Below, one piece after another: positions 32,313-43,986 of a DNA stretch of 64,000 nucleotides. The DNA is taken from contig NC_025261.1 in NCBI RefSeq assembly GCF_000740895.1, forward strand, positions 434,001 to 498,000. Reading direction: 5' to 3'. Positions within the stretch are counted from its first letter, which is position 1. Each line of letters starts with the position of its first letter. The stretch comes from Theileria orientalis strain Shintoku (taxonomy: Eukaryota; Apicomplexa; Aconoidasida; Piroplasmida; Theileriidae). Below the pieces are notes generated by a model. It saw only the letters and a list, made by a program, of their open reading frames with translations. It was not told where the DNA came from and ran no database searches. The position numbers and the translations under genes are program-made.

Positions 32313-34564
32313 TCACCTGCGATCGGTCTTCCCCAATTTGCGCTTTCCCGAGAACATGTGTTTGGGTTTCTTCGCGATGATCGACCTGTCGTTCATTCTG
32401 TACGTTCCCTTCGGCAGCTTCACCCTCTTAACTACGTTCTTCTCCTGCCTCACGCTGCCATCTCTCTGTTTCGCTATTGCAGTCTGCAGCCTCTCTTTCA
32501 TCTCGTCTCTCTCCGTTTTTTCTCCTCCTCTTATGTAGTCTATTGGCATTGCTTGCAGCTTCGTCTGTCTTCTCTTCTTCGAGTCCTTCCTCACTTTCTT
32601 AAGTTTGATCGTCTCGTTAAGCACTGGTGCTCTGTGCTTTTTCCTCAGGCCTCTTTCGTACTTCTTCTGCCTTATGCTATCGTGGAGTATCTTCTCCCTT
32701 TTAACCAGATTTTCCCACTCAATCTAAACGTTCATTAGCGTCGGTAATGGTGAATTCCCACCATTTACTTCACTATTATCATCTTCTAACTAGTCTCAAG
32801 TGTGTAACACACACACGTGTATGCAATATTCGTAATATATGGTGTGCAATACTTACGTCTTCTTTCGTCGTCTGTAGCTGTTGCAGCAGCAGTTGCTCTT
32901 CTCTTTCCAGCATCTTTATCTTCTCTTCGATTCCTGGGTATGCGAAGTCCACCACGTTCCTTCCGTTGTATATTTCCGGGACTTCGTCGTACTTCCACTC
33001 TTCGTTTTCCAGAATGTGTTTTTCTAAAGGGTGATGACGTTAGTTTTGACAGTCAATTAATTACTTTGTTAACTATCAATGGTATCCATTAATTTATACT
33101 CATACTTATACTGTGTAAACAACAATTACACACGTCAGTACTGTTGTATACATGTTGAAAATGCTTAACTTACTTCTTAGGTCTATTGAGTACACTCCTG
33201 CTCCTCCGAACTCCTCCTCCAGGTCCTTTTCAGTTACCACCTTCTCTGACACGTTCAGCGGTGGCTCCACTGGTGGCCTGTCCTCACTCGGCTCCACCTC
33301 AGTCACGAACCCTATCTTCTCTAACTTCTCCAGTGGCGCGTTCTGCACCTTCGTGTTCAGTCTTGTTTCCAGCAGGAGCTCGCAAGCCATCACTTTTGCG
33401 TTTTCCACTCCCTCGCCCGTCAGCGCTGATGTCAGCACCCACTTGTACTCTCTCAGCTCCGCCAGTGCCTCTGGGTTAAAGTTGACAAGGTCTATTTTGT
33501 TGATCACGATTACTATTGGCTTATTCTGGAAGAGCGGCTTGATTGACTTGAACAGTGCTACTTGCTCTGCCAGCGAGTATCCGCAGCTCTCCGACACGTC
33601 TATGAAGAACATCACTGTGCAGAATATGTGCGCCAGTGCTGTTATTGCTGTCATTTCTATTGTGTTTCTTTCGTCCAGTGGGTGATCCAGCAGTCCTGGT
33701 GTGTCTATCACCTGCCACCTCAGCAGGCTGTGGTCGAAATGGCCCACGTAGAGCGACCTCGTCGTGAATGCGTACGGCTGCACGTCTACATTTGCCTTGC
33801 TCACCAGGTTCATGAATGACGACTTTCCCACGTTCGGGTATCCTGTCAGTATCAGCGTGCGTGTGTACCTACTTAATTTATCATATTCTTCACTTACGGG
33901 TTTATTGAGGGCAACCTCGACATGTGCTGCCTCACCTCCTCCAGGTACTTCAAGCTCCCTTCCAGCCTCTTCACTGCCTTGCACATGTGTCCCAGTGCTG
34001 CTTTCTTCAGCATCTTACATCTGTACAGTGAGTTCCCGTACTTCATCTGCCTCACGTAGTCCTTTGCCAACCTATCCACCACTCTCATTATTGAGTTACA
34101 TTGGCCAAGCGCCAGCTTATAGTGGTCTCTATCGTACAGAACATTGCATAAATCAGAGTAAAAAGGGTGAATATCCTGAGAATTAATTACGATTGATAGG
34201 ATAAAATGTAACATCTAATCTATATAAAAATCTAGCCTATTTTAATTATACTCATTAAATGACCTTTAATGTTCCTTTTTATTACTTACGTTTAGTTGTG
34301 GAAGCTGAGTTAGGATGCGCTGCAAACGATCATGTATGGTTTGCTGGCAAAATTTAACCTTCCTCATGTAAAACTTTCGAATCCTCGATATCTTAAATTG
34401 TTTATGTACTTCCGTAGGTGTTTTCCTTTGCGTTTGCGATAAAACCACGTCTATGAGCTTCTTGGCGGTCGGTATTGTGGTAATACCCTAAATTATTATT
34501 AATATCGAGTTTTAATAGCTAATGGGCCTACCTTAAAGTTATATGTTTGCGATTTAGTTGCCAT
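32313..34564 (-). CDS. NOG1: NOG1 nucleolar GTPase, 60S biogenesis
   Basis: Six exons (34564-34532, 34487-34290, 34175-33898, 33868-33174, 33023-32857, 32723-32313) sum to 593 residues. The opening [19 protein letters not shown] and [24 protein letters not shown] (cut here) are family hallmarks. G motifs are GYPNVGKSS (G1), DTPGLLD (G3), NKIDLV (G4) and TSALTGEGV (G5). After it come [11 protein letters not shown] and a basic C-terminus rich in Lys/Arg with [12 protein letters not shown]. The 29-bp intron 33869-33897 lies directly before the G1 strand. NOG1 binds pre-60S particles and is replaced by later factors. Confidence 0.95.
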
Positions 34565-35006
34565 GGTTAAACAATACAATAATATACACTGATAATATTG
34601 AATTATTTGTGTATGGGTGGGGACGAGGTATTTAGTAAAACAATTGTGGATATATATTTTTAATCTTGCTACACCTCATTTCTATTTTAGTCGTAACTGA
34701 TATATAATTCATTTTCAACTATTATTTTACTTTTATTTCCCTGTTTTCAATTTTAGATCTATTCTTTGGCTGTTTAGTAATTATTCAATTTGTGCATTAA
34801 TATTTTAAACACATTTTATTTCTAACATCATTTTCTAAAACAGCTGTATTATTTTCATGTTTCATTTCTAATAATTGATAATTTACTTCCTGAAATGAAT
34901 AAATAATTTTAATTTTGTACGATACACATAACGTACTTTATTTGTTTTAAAATTTAAACTTTATAATCTGTAAGATAGAATTCTTAGTGTTTTTGATAAA
35001 TTAATC
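34565..35006. other. AT-rich divergent spacer
   Basis: Promoter region shared by NOG1 (minus) and the leucine-rich-repeat gene (plus). It is poly-T/A-rich with no ORF or RNA that I can see. Confidence 0.55.
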
Positions 35007-36191
35007 ATGCTATTGGATTTGAGTGGTAGAAAACTATGTTCACTCCATGATAACTTTTTTGTTGTTGAGGAACTTGCAAGGAATAATTTAAGATTTGAAG
35101 ATATTACTGAATTGGACGTGACAGGGTGCGGGTTGGATGACTTGTTTGGAATTGACCTCTTTAAAAACCTGAAAACACTGGTAGCTTCATATAATAAGAT
35201 TTTTCTCTTGGACCCCTTGGTATCTTTGGACTTGAAGAAAATTGTGTTGGATAACAACAACGTAGAGCAATTGTATGTTAAACAGCTGAAGAATGGAATG
35301 ACCGTATTGTCCTCGGACCCCGATAATGATTATACCCAAAGATTCTTAAACTTTACACTAAGAGTAGACGGTAACGGACAAGTCCTTAGGAAATCGGAAT
35401 TGGAGTACGTTGATTTGAGTAACAATAAGATCAAATTTATCAAAAACATGGCGTTTGATAGGAAATTAAGCATCAAGGTCCTGAACTTGTGTAACAATAA
35501 CATTTCTGATTTCAGTGGACTGGAATCGATAGTAGGCCTGAACAGACTGGACGTGTCGTCCAACGAAGAATTTGATATGAAACATCTCGAGAGATTCGCA
35601 TCATCAGATCAGTGCAAGATAAATTTGCAGTCTACCAGGCTAACGAACGAGTATATGGTTCCCTACCTCCTTGATAGATACGAAAACATGGTCATTCACC
35701 ATGAAACTGACAAAACTTATCATGACAGACTTAGAAACCCATACAACTTGCACCTAAACAGGCTCAAAAACAAACGATTCACAAAATCGTACGGAGAATA
35801 CGCAGGATTTTTGTACGAAGGAGAAGCATCTCCCATGGAACTACTCACGCCCCGGTACGTGGACGCCGAGAAAGCCAGTGAGACTGCACATTGCATCCAG
35901 AATCCAGCAAATATGATCTCACAGCTGGAAACACAGTCCACCGTTGACAATGTCGACGACAAATTATCATCGATGGCCCTAAATAATGAGTTGAACTACC
36001 AGTACCATTATAATGAATATCAAGGCCTCGATGAATATGAAACGGGAAAAATCGGCATAGAAAAGGTTGATAAACTAATAAGTGATCCAAAAGAACTGGA
36101 TTTTTTAATTTCTTCCACGGAATTGTGTAAAAAGATAGACATGTGGAGCGACGATATTAAAAACTCACTCTATAACCACATGAGCGATTAA
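35007..36191 (+). CDS. Leucine-rich repeat protein
   Basis: A single exon of 394 residues. SDS22-like leucine-rich repeats are visible at about residues 35-80 (ITELDVTGCGLDDL, LKTLVASYNKI, LKKIVLDNNNV) and 130-190 (LEYVDLSNNKIKFI, IKVLNLCNNNISDF, LNRLDVSSNEEFD). Between them lies a short non-repeat strand region (FTLRVDGNGQVLRKS). The C-terminal 180 residues are acidic, without known motif, and probably disordered. There is no signal or membrane segment, so it should be cytosolic or nuclear. Candidates of this build are tubulin-cofactor E-like, U2A'-like or dynein-regulatory proteins; none fits exactly. Confidence 0.75.
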   Translation: MLLDLSGRKLCSLHDNFFVVEELARNNLRFEDITELDVTGCGLDDLFGIDLFKNLKTLVASYNKIFLLDPLVSLDLKKIVLDNNNVEQLYVKQLKNGMTVLSSDPDNDYTQRFLNFTLRVDGNGQVLRKSELEYVDLSNNKIKFIKNMAFDRKLSIKVLNLCNNNISDFSGLESIVGLNRLDVSSNEEFDMKHLERFASSDQCKINLQSTRLTNEYMVPYLLDRYENMVIHHETDKTYHDRLRNPYNLHLNRLKNKRFTKSYGEYAGFLYEGEASPMELLTPRYVDAEKASETAHCIQNPANMISQLETQSTVDNVDDKLSSMALNNELNYQYHYNEYQGLDEYETGKIGIEKVDKLISDPKELDFLISSTELCKKIDMWSDDIKNSLYNHMSD

Positions 36192-36422
36192 TTTTATTTA
36201 TTTTCTAATGTTTTGTATTTCTACACATTTGCTTTTAGTTATTTTGGATTTTCGTTGGTTAGCACGGCTAGTGCTTCGTTACACATTTTATTCGTTGCCC
36301 GACCAATGAAGAATTATTTCCGACCACTTGTATTAAAATTTTGGCAATGTGGCATTAAACCATTAAAAGAGATTGTATTATAATAGAGTTTATGTACTAT
36401 ATTTCTGTTTCACTTTATTAGG

Positions 36423-38200
36423 ATGGTGGATTACGTGAAATTTAGAAATTCGTCTCCCTTACCGAGGAAATCGAAAGTAAATATTTACACATATCGTTAA
36501 AATAAGTTTACAATACTTGTGGATTATTATTCGAACATATTTTATGCTTATCTTTTTGTTTAACCTATTTATCTTACATATTTATGTGTTTTTTGTCTAA
36601 TTCTGTATAAATAATTAATGTGCAGAAGTTTGATGGCGCTCGGTATAAGGAGTACCTTTACGGATCCGTGGAGTCTCTAGATATGGACTGGGCTGATAAA
36701 ATTGTGGACTATAATCCAAATATGAAGCTCGATACCAGCGAGTTCACTAAGCTTGTCGACCGGAATGTTTCGATGAGCACCGAGTGCGGCTTTGACCCGA
36801 AATCGAGCTTAAACTCCAATGATTTGAGCTCAAATGAGGACTTAAACCTCTCCCTGACGGAATACACAAGCCATGAGGCTCAATTTCAGCAGCTCGTCAA
36901 AGGCGGCTACGCAAAGGCCGTTATATCGCCCTGCGTTGACCAGCACAAATCAACTTACGACAATAAGATGTTTAACTTTGTCGAGTACCAGAAGCACGAG
37001 GTGCTTCAGAAAAATTTCGATGAGTTACAGAAAAAATACGACAATCTGAGCGCGGAGTTCTCTAAATATAAGGGGGAGCAGGAGTCGTATGTAAACGACG
37101 CGGAGCTCTACAGGTCGTGCAAGCAGAGGATGGGCGATTATAAGGTCGAGTTGGACTCAGAAGACGACCCGAAGCAGTGCCTCGAGCTTTTGCTGGAGCA
37201 AATTTACGCCATTCTCTCGGACACCTTCGGGCCCGAGAACACTCTGGTGCTGCACCTGGAGAAGTTCGCAAACATTTACATGGACTACCAGAACAAAACC
37301 GAAGTTGAGCTCGCGGCACTCAGGGGCAAGGCCGAGGTTGTCGACAGCCTTGAAAAGCTGATTGCCGACAAGGCCGATTACGACAAGTTGGTTGAACAGA
37401 AGGACAGGACCATCGAGTCGCTGGTCGACGAGCTGAAAACGTCGAAACTTGACCATGCTGATGAGTTGACGAGTTTGAAGAACGAGTTTGACAGCGTCAG
37501 CGCCGAGTATCATGTGAAGCTGGAGCAGTATGGGCGTGATCTGAGTAAATACAAGGGGGAAAGTGAGTCGCTGGGCGAGCTGGTGACTCACTGGAAGAAC
37601 CAGTACACCAAATTGCTTGACGACCAGCACCAAATATTATCGCAACTGCCCGTGGCAACGCTTACGACTTCAAACGACTCCACCCAGAGTCAGGAACTCC
37701 ACAAATTAGACTTTAAAGCCAATTCCGCCGGCGCTAAACTCACTTCCAACGGTGCCTTCGGCTGGCTCGAGGACAAATTGTCCTTCAGCTGGAAGGGCCC
37801 TGACCACAGCCCAGCTGTAAACAACGGCAGCAACGGCCCTGCCTTGAAACATGATCCCTTCAAACCTTCCTTCGTTCCCCTTATTTCTGGCGGCGCCTCT
37901 GCTAATCCCTGGGTCAAACTGGGCGATAAGCCCACTTGGAACCCGGCCACCGACTCTGTGGGCAAAAACAAACCTGCTGGTTCCAGCTTTGATAATAAAT
38001 TTTTACAGTCTTTGGTGGAGACCTTGTACAAGAAGAACGAGCATGCGATCGACGAACTCAGGAAGAAAGACGAGGAGATTAAGAAGCTGAACGATTCCAT
38101 CTCCAAGCTTAGGCAGTCCGTTAAGGAGTGGGAGTCTGATGCCGTTTTGTGGCTCGACTACGTCGATCAGTCCAGTTCAGTGCTAAAGGGCGTACATTAA
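36423..38200 (+). CDS. Coiled-coil protein with Ser/Pro/Gly-rich hinge
   Basis: Two exons (36423-36476 and 36626-38200) give 542 residues. The first exon encodes a basic MVDYVKFRNSSPLPRKSK. A long coiled coil spans about residues 120-340 and a second short one about 455-510, divided by a Gly/Asn/Ser/Pro-rich linker with Trp residues (FGWLEDKLSFSWKG, NPWVKLGDKPTW). The motif SKYKGExES occurs twice in the first coiled coil. It may be a cytoskeletal, nuclear-pore or centrosomal structural protein; nothing in the sequence decides. The gene is convergent with NAT10 (106 bp between stops). Confidence 0.7.
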
Positions 38201-38306
38201 TGTGTTTACCACATTCTTTTTTATACTTATATTTATTATATACTTCAATGTATACATACGCCCAAATAAACACATGAGTGTGTATAGTACATTATTTGCA
38301 AGGCCG

Positions 38307-41300
38307 CTATGGCCCGTTGTCGTTCATGCTGGTCTCCAGGGTGTTGAAAAATTTAGAAAACCTTACCACTGCCTTCTGGAGCAGAGCCATCACTTGGTTC
38401 AGCGGCATCTTCAGCTCCTCCGTCACCTCATTGACTACAGCAATGTTAATTCGTCCGCGTGTGTGTTTGTTCTAACTATGACGTTCAACGAATACCCGCG
38501 TAAAGTTTTTATATTACTGCCCGTACCTGATTTGTGCTGACACCCTAGCGCCAGCAGTATGCACGATTGCAGGAACGATATCTTAACCTTCAGCCTCCCT
38601 GTGAAGTAGAGGAATGCTATCTTCGGTATCAGGTCCGTGACTATTGTGAACTCCGCCAGCTGCTTCCCGTAGCGCTCCAGCCTCCCGAAATCGTGCGAAT
38701 TCTGAAATGTTCCAATAAATCGTTGTTACTGGTCTAATTCAACGTGCGCTAAATATCTAATGTTCTAATCGTCTCCGACTGCTTTATGCTTACCATGAGC
38801 GATAATATGAAGGCTTTGTCCTCACTCGGCACCTCCCCCTCCTCTGCCTGGTCTGAGGCCGATTCTTGAACCTGGCTCGTGCTATACACGTGCTTCTGTC
38901 CGCTCAGCAGTGACAGTATCGTCGTGCACTTCAGGTGCCTGAAGCAGCTCGCCGACAGCGCCAGCATCCTCTGGCTGAAGTCCTTTGTGAACGGCTCGAG
39001 CCAGTCTTCACCCCGGTGCCCCCTTCCGCCGCCGCCCTTTGCGTCCTCCAACTGATCCTTCCGCTTCGACGTGTTGTAGAGCATGATTGCTGAAAACTCC
39101 CCTGTGGCTTCGTTCGGCACCTGCCTCATGTACACTGCGCTGAAGCCCAGCCTCTTCCAGAACTTAACAAGCCCAGCGCTCACTCCGAAGCACGTGCCCA
39201 CGTAGTGGATCTGGTTCATGTTCTCGTAGGCGGCTCCCATGTTTTCGTAGACGTTCTCCGGCATCGTTTCATACTCGTCTTCCAATGCCAACTCGTCCAG
39301 GTTCGTCAGCAGCGTGTCCTGGTCCTCCTTCACCGACGCCACCAGGTTCCTGTACTTGAGCAGCCGCCTTATCGTTTCCGAGCCGTAACCCAGGCTCTGC
39401 AGGTTTTGCGGCACTGCTATCCTCACTATTCTTATTCCGTTTAGTTGGCTGAAGTTGTCCGTGCAGAAGTGCTGCGTCACTGTCCACGGTATCAGGTCTC
39501 CTGATGGCTTCAGTCCTCTCGTCACTGCCTTTTTCACTGCTTCCTTTCCTATCGACCCTTCCAACGCAACGTGAAGTACGCACATAATCTTCAGCCCGTC
39601 ATCTTCCTCCTCTTCCGCTTCCTCCTCTTCCGAGTCCTTATCCTTAACTTTAGCGTCCCTCCTCTTTATGTTGCCGTTGTTTTCACCTAACCTTCCACTT
39701 CCAACATGGTTTGCGTCATATCCATTCTCTCGTGTCATTTCTTCATTAGCATTTACGTCATTATCACCATTTTGTCTAGATTGGCCGTGATTCACTCCAT
39801 CCTCTCTCGCAGACCTGTGGTCAGTCTTCTCCGACGTCTTCACGTACGCCAGCACCATGATTTTGTGCGCCGGCGCGTCTGACAGCAGCAACAGGTCGTC
39901 CGGCGAGTTCCTGTAGTGCGACGACGACAGCGTGTACGTCAGCTTCTTCAGGAAATTTTCCGTGTACGGGTGGTGCGAGAAGAGCAGGTTCCTGTTCACT
40001 AGCAGGAACTTGCACTTCTGCGGCACCTGGATGTCCCCCTTCACTGCGTCGACCTCCTCGTCCTTCGACGTGTTCAGGCACAGCAGCTTGTTCAGCCAGG
40101 CTTCTATTGGGTCGTTCTTCGCGTACCTTATTGGCTGCTTCAGCACCACCTCCGAGAGCATGCTTTCGCTCAGCGTCTTCTTAAACTTCTGCACCAGCTT
40201 CAGCGATATTGACCTTCCCGTTCCTTCGTATCCTCCCGTTGTCGATGATATGATCACTATTCCCTTCGAGCACAGTGTGTCAACTATCGGCATTGGTATT
40301 GACGCCGCCTCCTCTATGATCAGGATGTCCCATGAGAACATCTTTACGAACTCGTCCGCGTTCTTTATGTCCGTCGAGCGCATAAACTTAACTCCGCTGT
40401 TTCTTCTGTTAAGCTTCAGGTAACTTGCGTACCCTTCCGTCCTCACCAGCGTGTACCCTACGTGCTCCTCCACTCCCAGGCTCTTCAGTCCCTTCTGCAG
40501 GAACTCGAATAGCGTCGCCACGTTCTCCACGTTCGGCGCCACTATCAGTATGTTTCTGAAGTCCAGGTGCAGTGCTGATGACAGGAAGAGACCTATTGTT
40601 GCTGACTTTCCTCTTCCTCTGTCGCTCAGCAGCGTCACTATCTTCCTATCCACTCCTTCCAGGATCACGTTAAGCAGTGCTATCAGTGCCTTCAGCTGGC
40701 TATATGTCACTGCTAAACTCGACAGCTTCTTCAATACGTAGTAATTTTCATGCGCATACTCCTCGCTTGTCAGCTTACTTATCAGCTTGTTCAGCTTCTT
40801 CCTCGGGTCTCTCTTGTCCACTTCCGTCAGCCCTCCTTTGCATATCGGCAGTATGTTCAACTCGTCGTCCACCACCATTGTGTTCTTCGAACTTGACAGT
40901 GACAGCACAAACCTTCTCACAAACCTCGGCTCCACCTTGTCGTGCTTGTATGAGCACAGCTTCGAGTGTGCGTCCATCGTGATGTTATACAGGTCCTCCA
41001 GCGATTCCATTGTTCTCAGCAATATACATATCATTCCTCCTCCTTCCACTGTCTCTATTGTTCTACAGAGCACGTTCGGTGTTAGTGCTTCAAAATCCTA
41101 AAAATATTATCATTGTTTCTGGTTACTTATTTACTTCTGTTTACACATTCTACTACTCTACTTATCGTTTACATACCTGTAACACTAATACGCTAAATGT
41201 TTGCCCAAGTACTTTTTGTGAATCTCTGTAGTATACGTATTTTATATCTGTCGTTCTTAAAAACAGTTCATACGGTGATTCTGTGTTTTCATCGTATAAC

Positions 41301-41542
41301 CCTTTTTTCGCCAATTTATTTGCTAACTTTTGTCTCTTTCTCTGATGCGATGACACTTCTAATGATTTTTTATAACACCATAGTACGTTTGGCTTCTTTC
41401 CTACCAATCTCTGTAGCAAATAATGTAAATTTGCCACTTGGAATCTACTTTTATCTCCAACTATAAAGAATATGCATCTCTCGTTGGTCTTTACGCAATG
41501 CTCAACTAGAGCACGAATATCTCCCGAAACCTTCTTCTTCAT
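38307..41542 (-). CDS. NAT10: NAT10/Kre33 RNA cytidine acetyltransferase
   Basis: Four exons (41542-41177, 41097-38794, 38701-38527, 38434-38307) give 990 residues. The N-terminus KKKVSGDIRALVEHCVK and VGDKSRFQVANLHYLL are conserved in the family. The helicase-like module has a P-loop (LLSDRGRGKSATIG), the Walker B-like ILIIEEAASIP and the ISSTTGGYEGTGRS motif. A GNAT acetyltransferase follows (GIRIVRIAVPQNLQSLGYGS, acetyl-CoA loop) and then the tail ending in LLALGCQHKS and a short helix. The acidic low-complexity insert around 39600-39700 (Glu/Asp run) and an Asn/Gly-rich insert next to it are extra. It makes N4-acetylcytidine in 18S rRNA and, with an adapter, in tRNA-Ser/Leu. Confidence 0.96.
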
Positions 41543-41985
41543 TTATTCATTTATCTGATAAGTATTTATATATGTTACACTTAATGTTGCAGCAGAGGTT
41601 TAACAAACACTTAATATATATTCCATTAATGAATATATTTTTAAAACCGCATATTTAAGATATTTCTATTTATAATACAGAAGGATATATATAAAATATG
41701 TTTATTGCTAAATCCTCTACATCTATCCCACAATATACAATTTACAATAATTCTTTTATTTTATTATTATTTCTCAATTTTTTACGTCTTTCCATTATAC
41801 ACTTCTATATAAATTCCAATTATATCATAAATATTAGCTCAAATATAAAATTGCCATGAATCCAATAACACTGTGTATATAGATATTACATATCCTTTGC
41901 CATTCTTTAAAACATTAATATTCCAGAAGGTTAATAATTTACTATAAAAACAGCCTTTCAGCGATTTTTAAACAGTCTGGACTAT
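41543..41985. other. AT-rich spacer
   Basis: About 440 bp between NAT10 and a small minus-strand gene, containing the NAT10 promoter. I see nothing coding. Confidence 0.5.
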
Positions 41986-42574
41986 TTATTTCAATGTTAT
42001 TGTACGGTGGATTCTCAAATTTAGCCAGGAGAATTGCTGTAGTAATGGTACCATGCACTGGTAGTTATCTAAACACCTCCAAATACAATCCTCTAAAAAT
42101 GAAGAATCTAAACTATATTTAGGTTACTTAATAACTTATTTATATCTATTTAGTATATTTTTAACCTTATGAGTATATTGATATAATACAACTTCCTGTT
42201 ACACCAAATTTGGAAAAGAGGTTATGTAACAGCAAGAAGGAATCTCCATATAGAGGTAATAACTCACCAATCGTCGTGATGCTGGAAAAGGATTCTGTTA
42301 CTGAGTTGGGATTGCTATCCCTTACTCTCAGTATTTCTCTTAGTTCTTCCAGGGAAGACACTCTCAGAGATACAGGATTCCTAAATCATCATTAACGGTT
42401 TTGTGGTTTACCTTCTTGATCTGTAATCTGCTTGAAGGATTGAAATTATTGGTGTACAACGGAAGGCCTTTCTATAGTGTTCGCTTCCAAAGTATTTCAC
42501 AGCTTGCCTAAATTGTTTATCTTTTGCTCTAAAAAGTCGTACCTGTAGGCACCTCTCATTAAGTAACTTCTCAT
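41986..42574 (-). CDS. Small basic protein of about 120 residues, unknown
   Basis: Four exons can be joined in frame: MRSYLMRGAYR, a mini-intron, then RQAVKYFGSEHYRKAF to about 42415, then NPVSLRVSSLEELREILR to 42285, and DSSFLEDCIWRCLDNYQCMV to the stop at 41986. The N-terminal 45 residues are strongly basic, poor in acids and rich in Arg/Tyr, as in a mitochondrial leader or a mitoribosomal protein. No family is recognised. The intron phases agree throughout, which supports a real gene. Confidence 0.5.
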
Positions 42575-42824
42575 TGTTTTAACTTAAAGGATAAATATTT
42601 GGTGTTGCAAAATATTTATATTTGTGAGAAGCTAATGATTCTATGACTACAATTTGCGGGATTTTGTTATTACATTAAACAACAAATCAAAATAATTATT
42701 TACAAAAAACAAATCTTTAATTTATAATTATTTAAACTGAATACCCAATTTTGACTTCCCTACTCTTACACCACGAATCCAGATGGCTAGGTTACCATAA
42801 CAGTTTATATTGAAGTTTTACATT

Positions 42825-43321
42825 ATGGTTCTCACTACTCGTTTATTGAGATTTGCTTCTAGCACTTCTTCTGGTAAAGAATTGCTGTTTTCATTACTAT
42901 CATCGCACGAATCACTGTACACAAAAGTTCCCGTTAAAAATGTTACCTTACCAGGTTCGTTTTTACAAACAATTTAGTTAAATACCGTTTAGGTTATGAT
43001 GGATATTTCACAGTTACTGCTGGGCACTCTCCAATGTTATCCACACTCAAGCCCGGTGTCATATCGTTTTCTTTAAAGGATTCCAACGAAGTTGTTAAAT
43101 ATTTTATCTCCAGTGGATTCTTTGTTTATAAACAGTTGGTTTTTTATTTAAATAATTTTTATAGGTCTGACGAATCTCATACTGCTGATGTTATGGGCGT
43201 GGAAGTAGTTCCCTTGGATCAACTGGATAAAGATAGGGCAACGTCGGTTTTACAGGAAGTATTGGCAGAGACTCAGGGGGACACAAGCCAGTGGGCTAAG
43301 GTTAAAACGTTTTTGACGTAG
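42825..43321 (+). CDS. Mitochondrial F1 ATP synthase delta subunit (bacterial epsilon homologue)
   Basis: Exon 1 (42825-42954) encodes a leader rich in Arg, Ser and Leu (MVLTTRLLRFASSTSSG). After a short intron comes the beta-sandwich: VTLPGYDGYFTVTAGHSPMLS (cut at HS), TLKPGVISFSLKD and KYFISSGFFVY. The C-terminal helices include VVPLDQLDKDRATSVLQ. The pattern GYFTVTAGHSP is diagnostic of the delta/epsilon subunit, part of the F1 central stalk in the inner mitochondrial membrane. A 30-bp intron beginning at GTTGG near 43138 is likely; it is a multiple of three and has no stop, so the frame is open without removing it. Confidence 0.9.
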
Positions 43322-43397
43322 GCTACTAAATAGTATACACACATTTACAGACAAGATTTATGCTCGTCAGTCATTAAAGCATTGCAATAAATGTGGT

Positions 43398-43877
43398 CTA
43401 CCAACCAGGGCGCAGAATCTTGGACACAGTATCGCAATTTCCCTGAATATTTTTGAAAATACGTACACGTTACCTTTAAACAAAGCTTGGAATCTGCGAT
43501 GAGTCTGTAGGGCCTTTGGTAACAAGGTTCACTTTTAAATTTTAACATTTTCATTAAATCCTGAAGAGAGTCGTCGTTAAGATCAAAGTTCTCGTTTGCC
43601 CTGATGAATGATATGTTCTTACAGCTGGAAACTCCAGTAAGAAACCTTCTCTTGAAGAAACAGTTTGGATTCTGGAGGATCTTATAGCCGTTAGGCATAT
43701 CTATTGGATAAGGCATCCTTAAAGCTGTAATAGGAATGTAGTTTGTTTCTGGTTCTTGAGTATTTTCATCATCTAAAACCAGTGAATCAATTTTTTTATC
43801 TTACCTTTTGTAGGGATGTGATTTCTCAAGGCAAACTCGTTTTTAACTTTGCGAATCACAGCTGCGGGCTTAAACAT
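43398..43877 (-). CDS. Small basic protein, possibly mitochondrial
   Basis: Three exons from ATG 43877 to TAG 43398, about 137 residues. It starts MFKPAAVIRKVKNEFALRN, basic and acid-poor. The middle contains NYIPITALRMPYPIDMPNGYK and CFFKRRFLTGVSS, and the last exon adds GNCDTVSKILRPGW. The separate open frame running on to 43345 without splicing (ending HKSCL) is an alternative C-terminus. I recognise no family; position beside ATP synthase delta and composition suggest a mitochondrial or mitoribosomal part. Confidence 0.5.
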
Positions 43878-43986
43878 AAATCTACGTGATTATTGATAAC
43901 TCCTCTTGTTTAAAAATCTTAGTCATTTTCACAGAATCCAATGTGTTTGTGGCATGCACACACCATGCAACCGATAAACAGTAAAT

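Noticed and set aside
41950..42060. Alternative reading of the small gene's last exon ending AERLFL at 41942
   Set aside because: It needs a different, poorer acceptor; the reading to 41986 matches the phase-1 donor of the previous exon.
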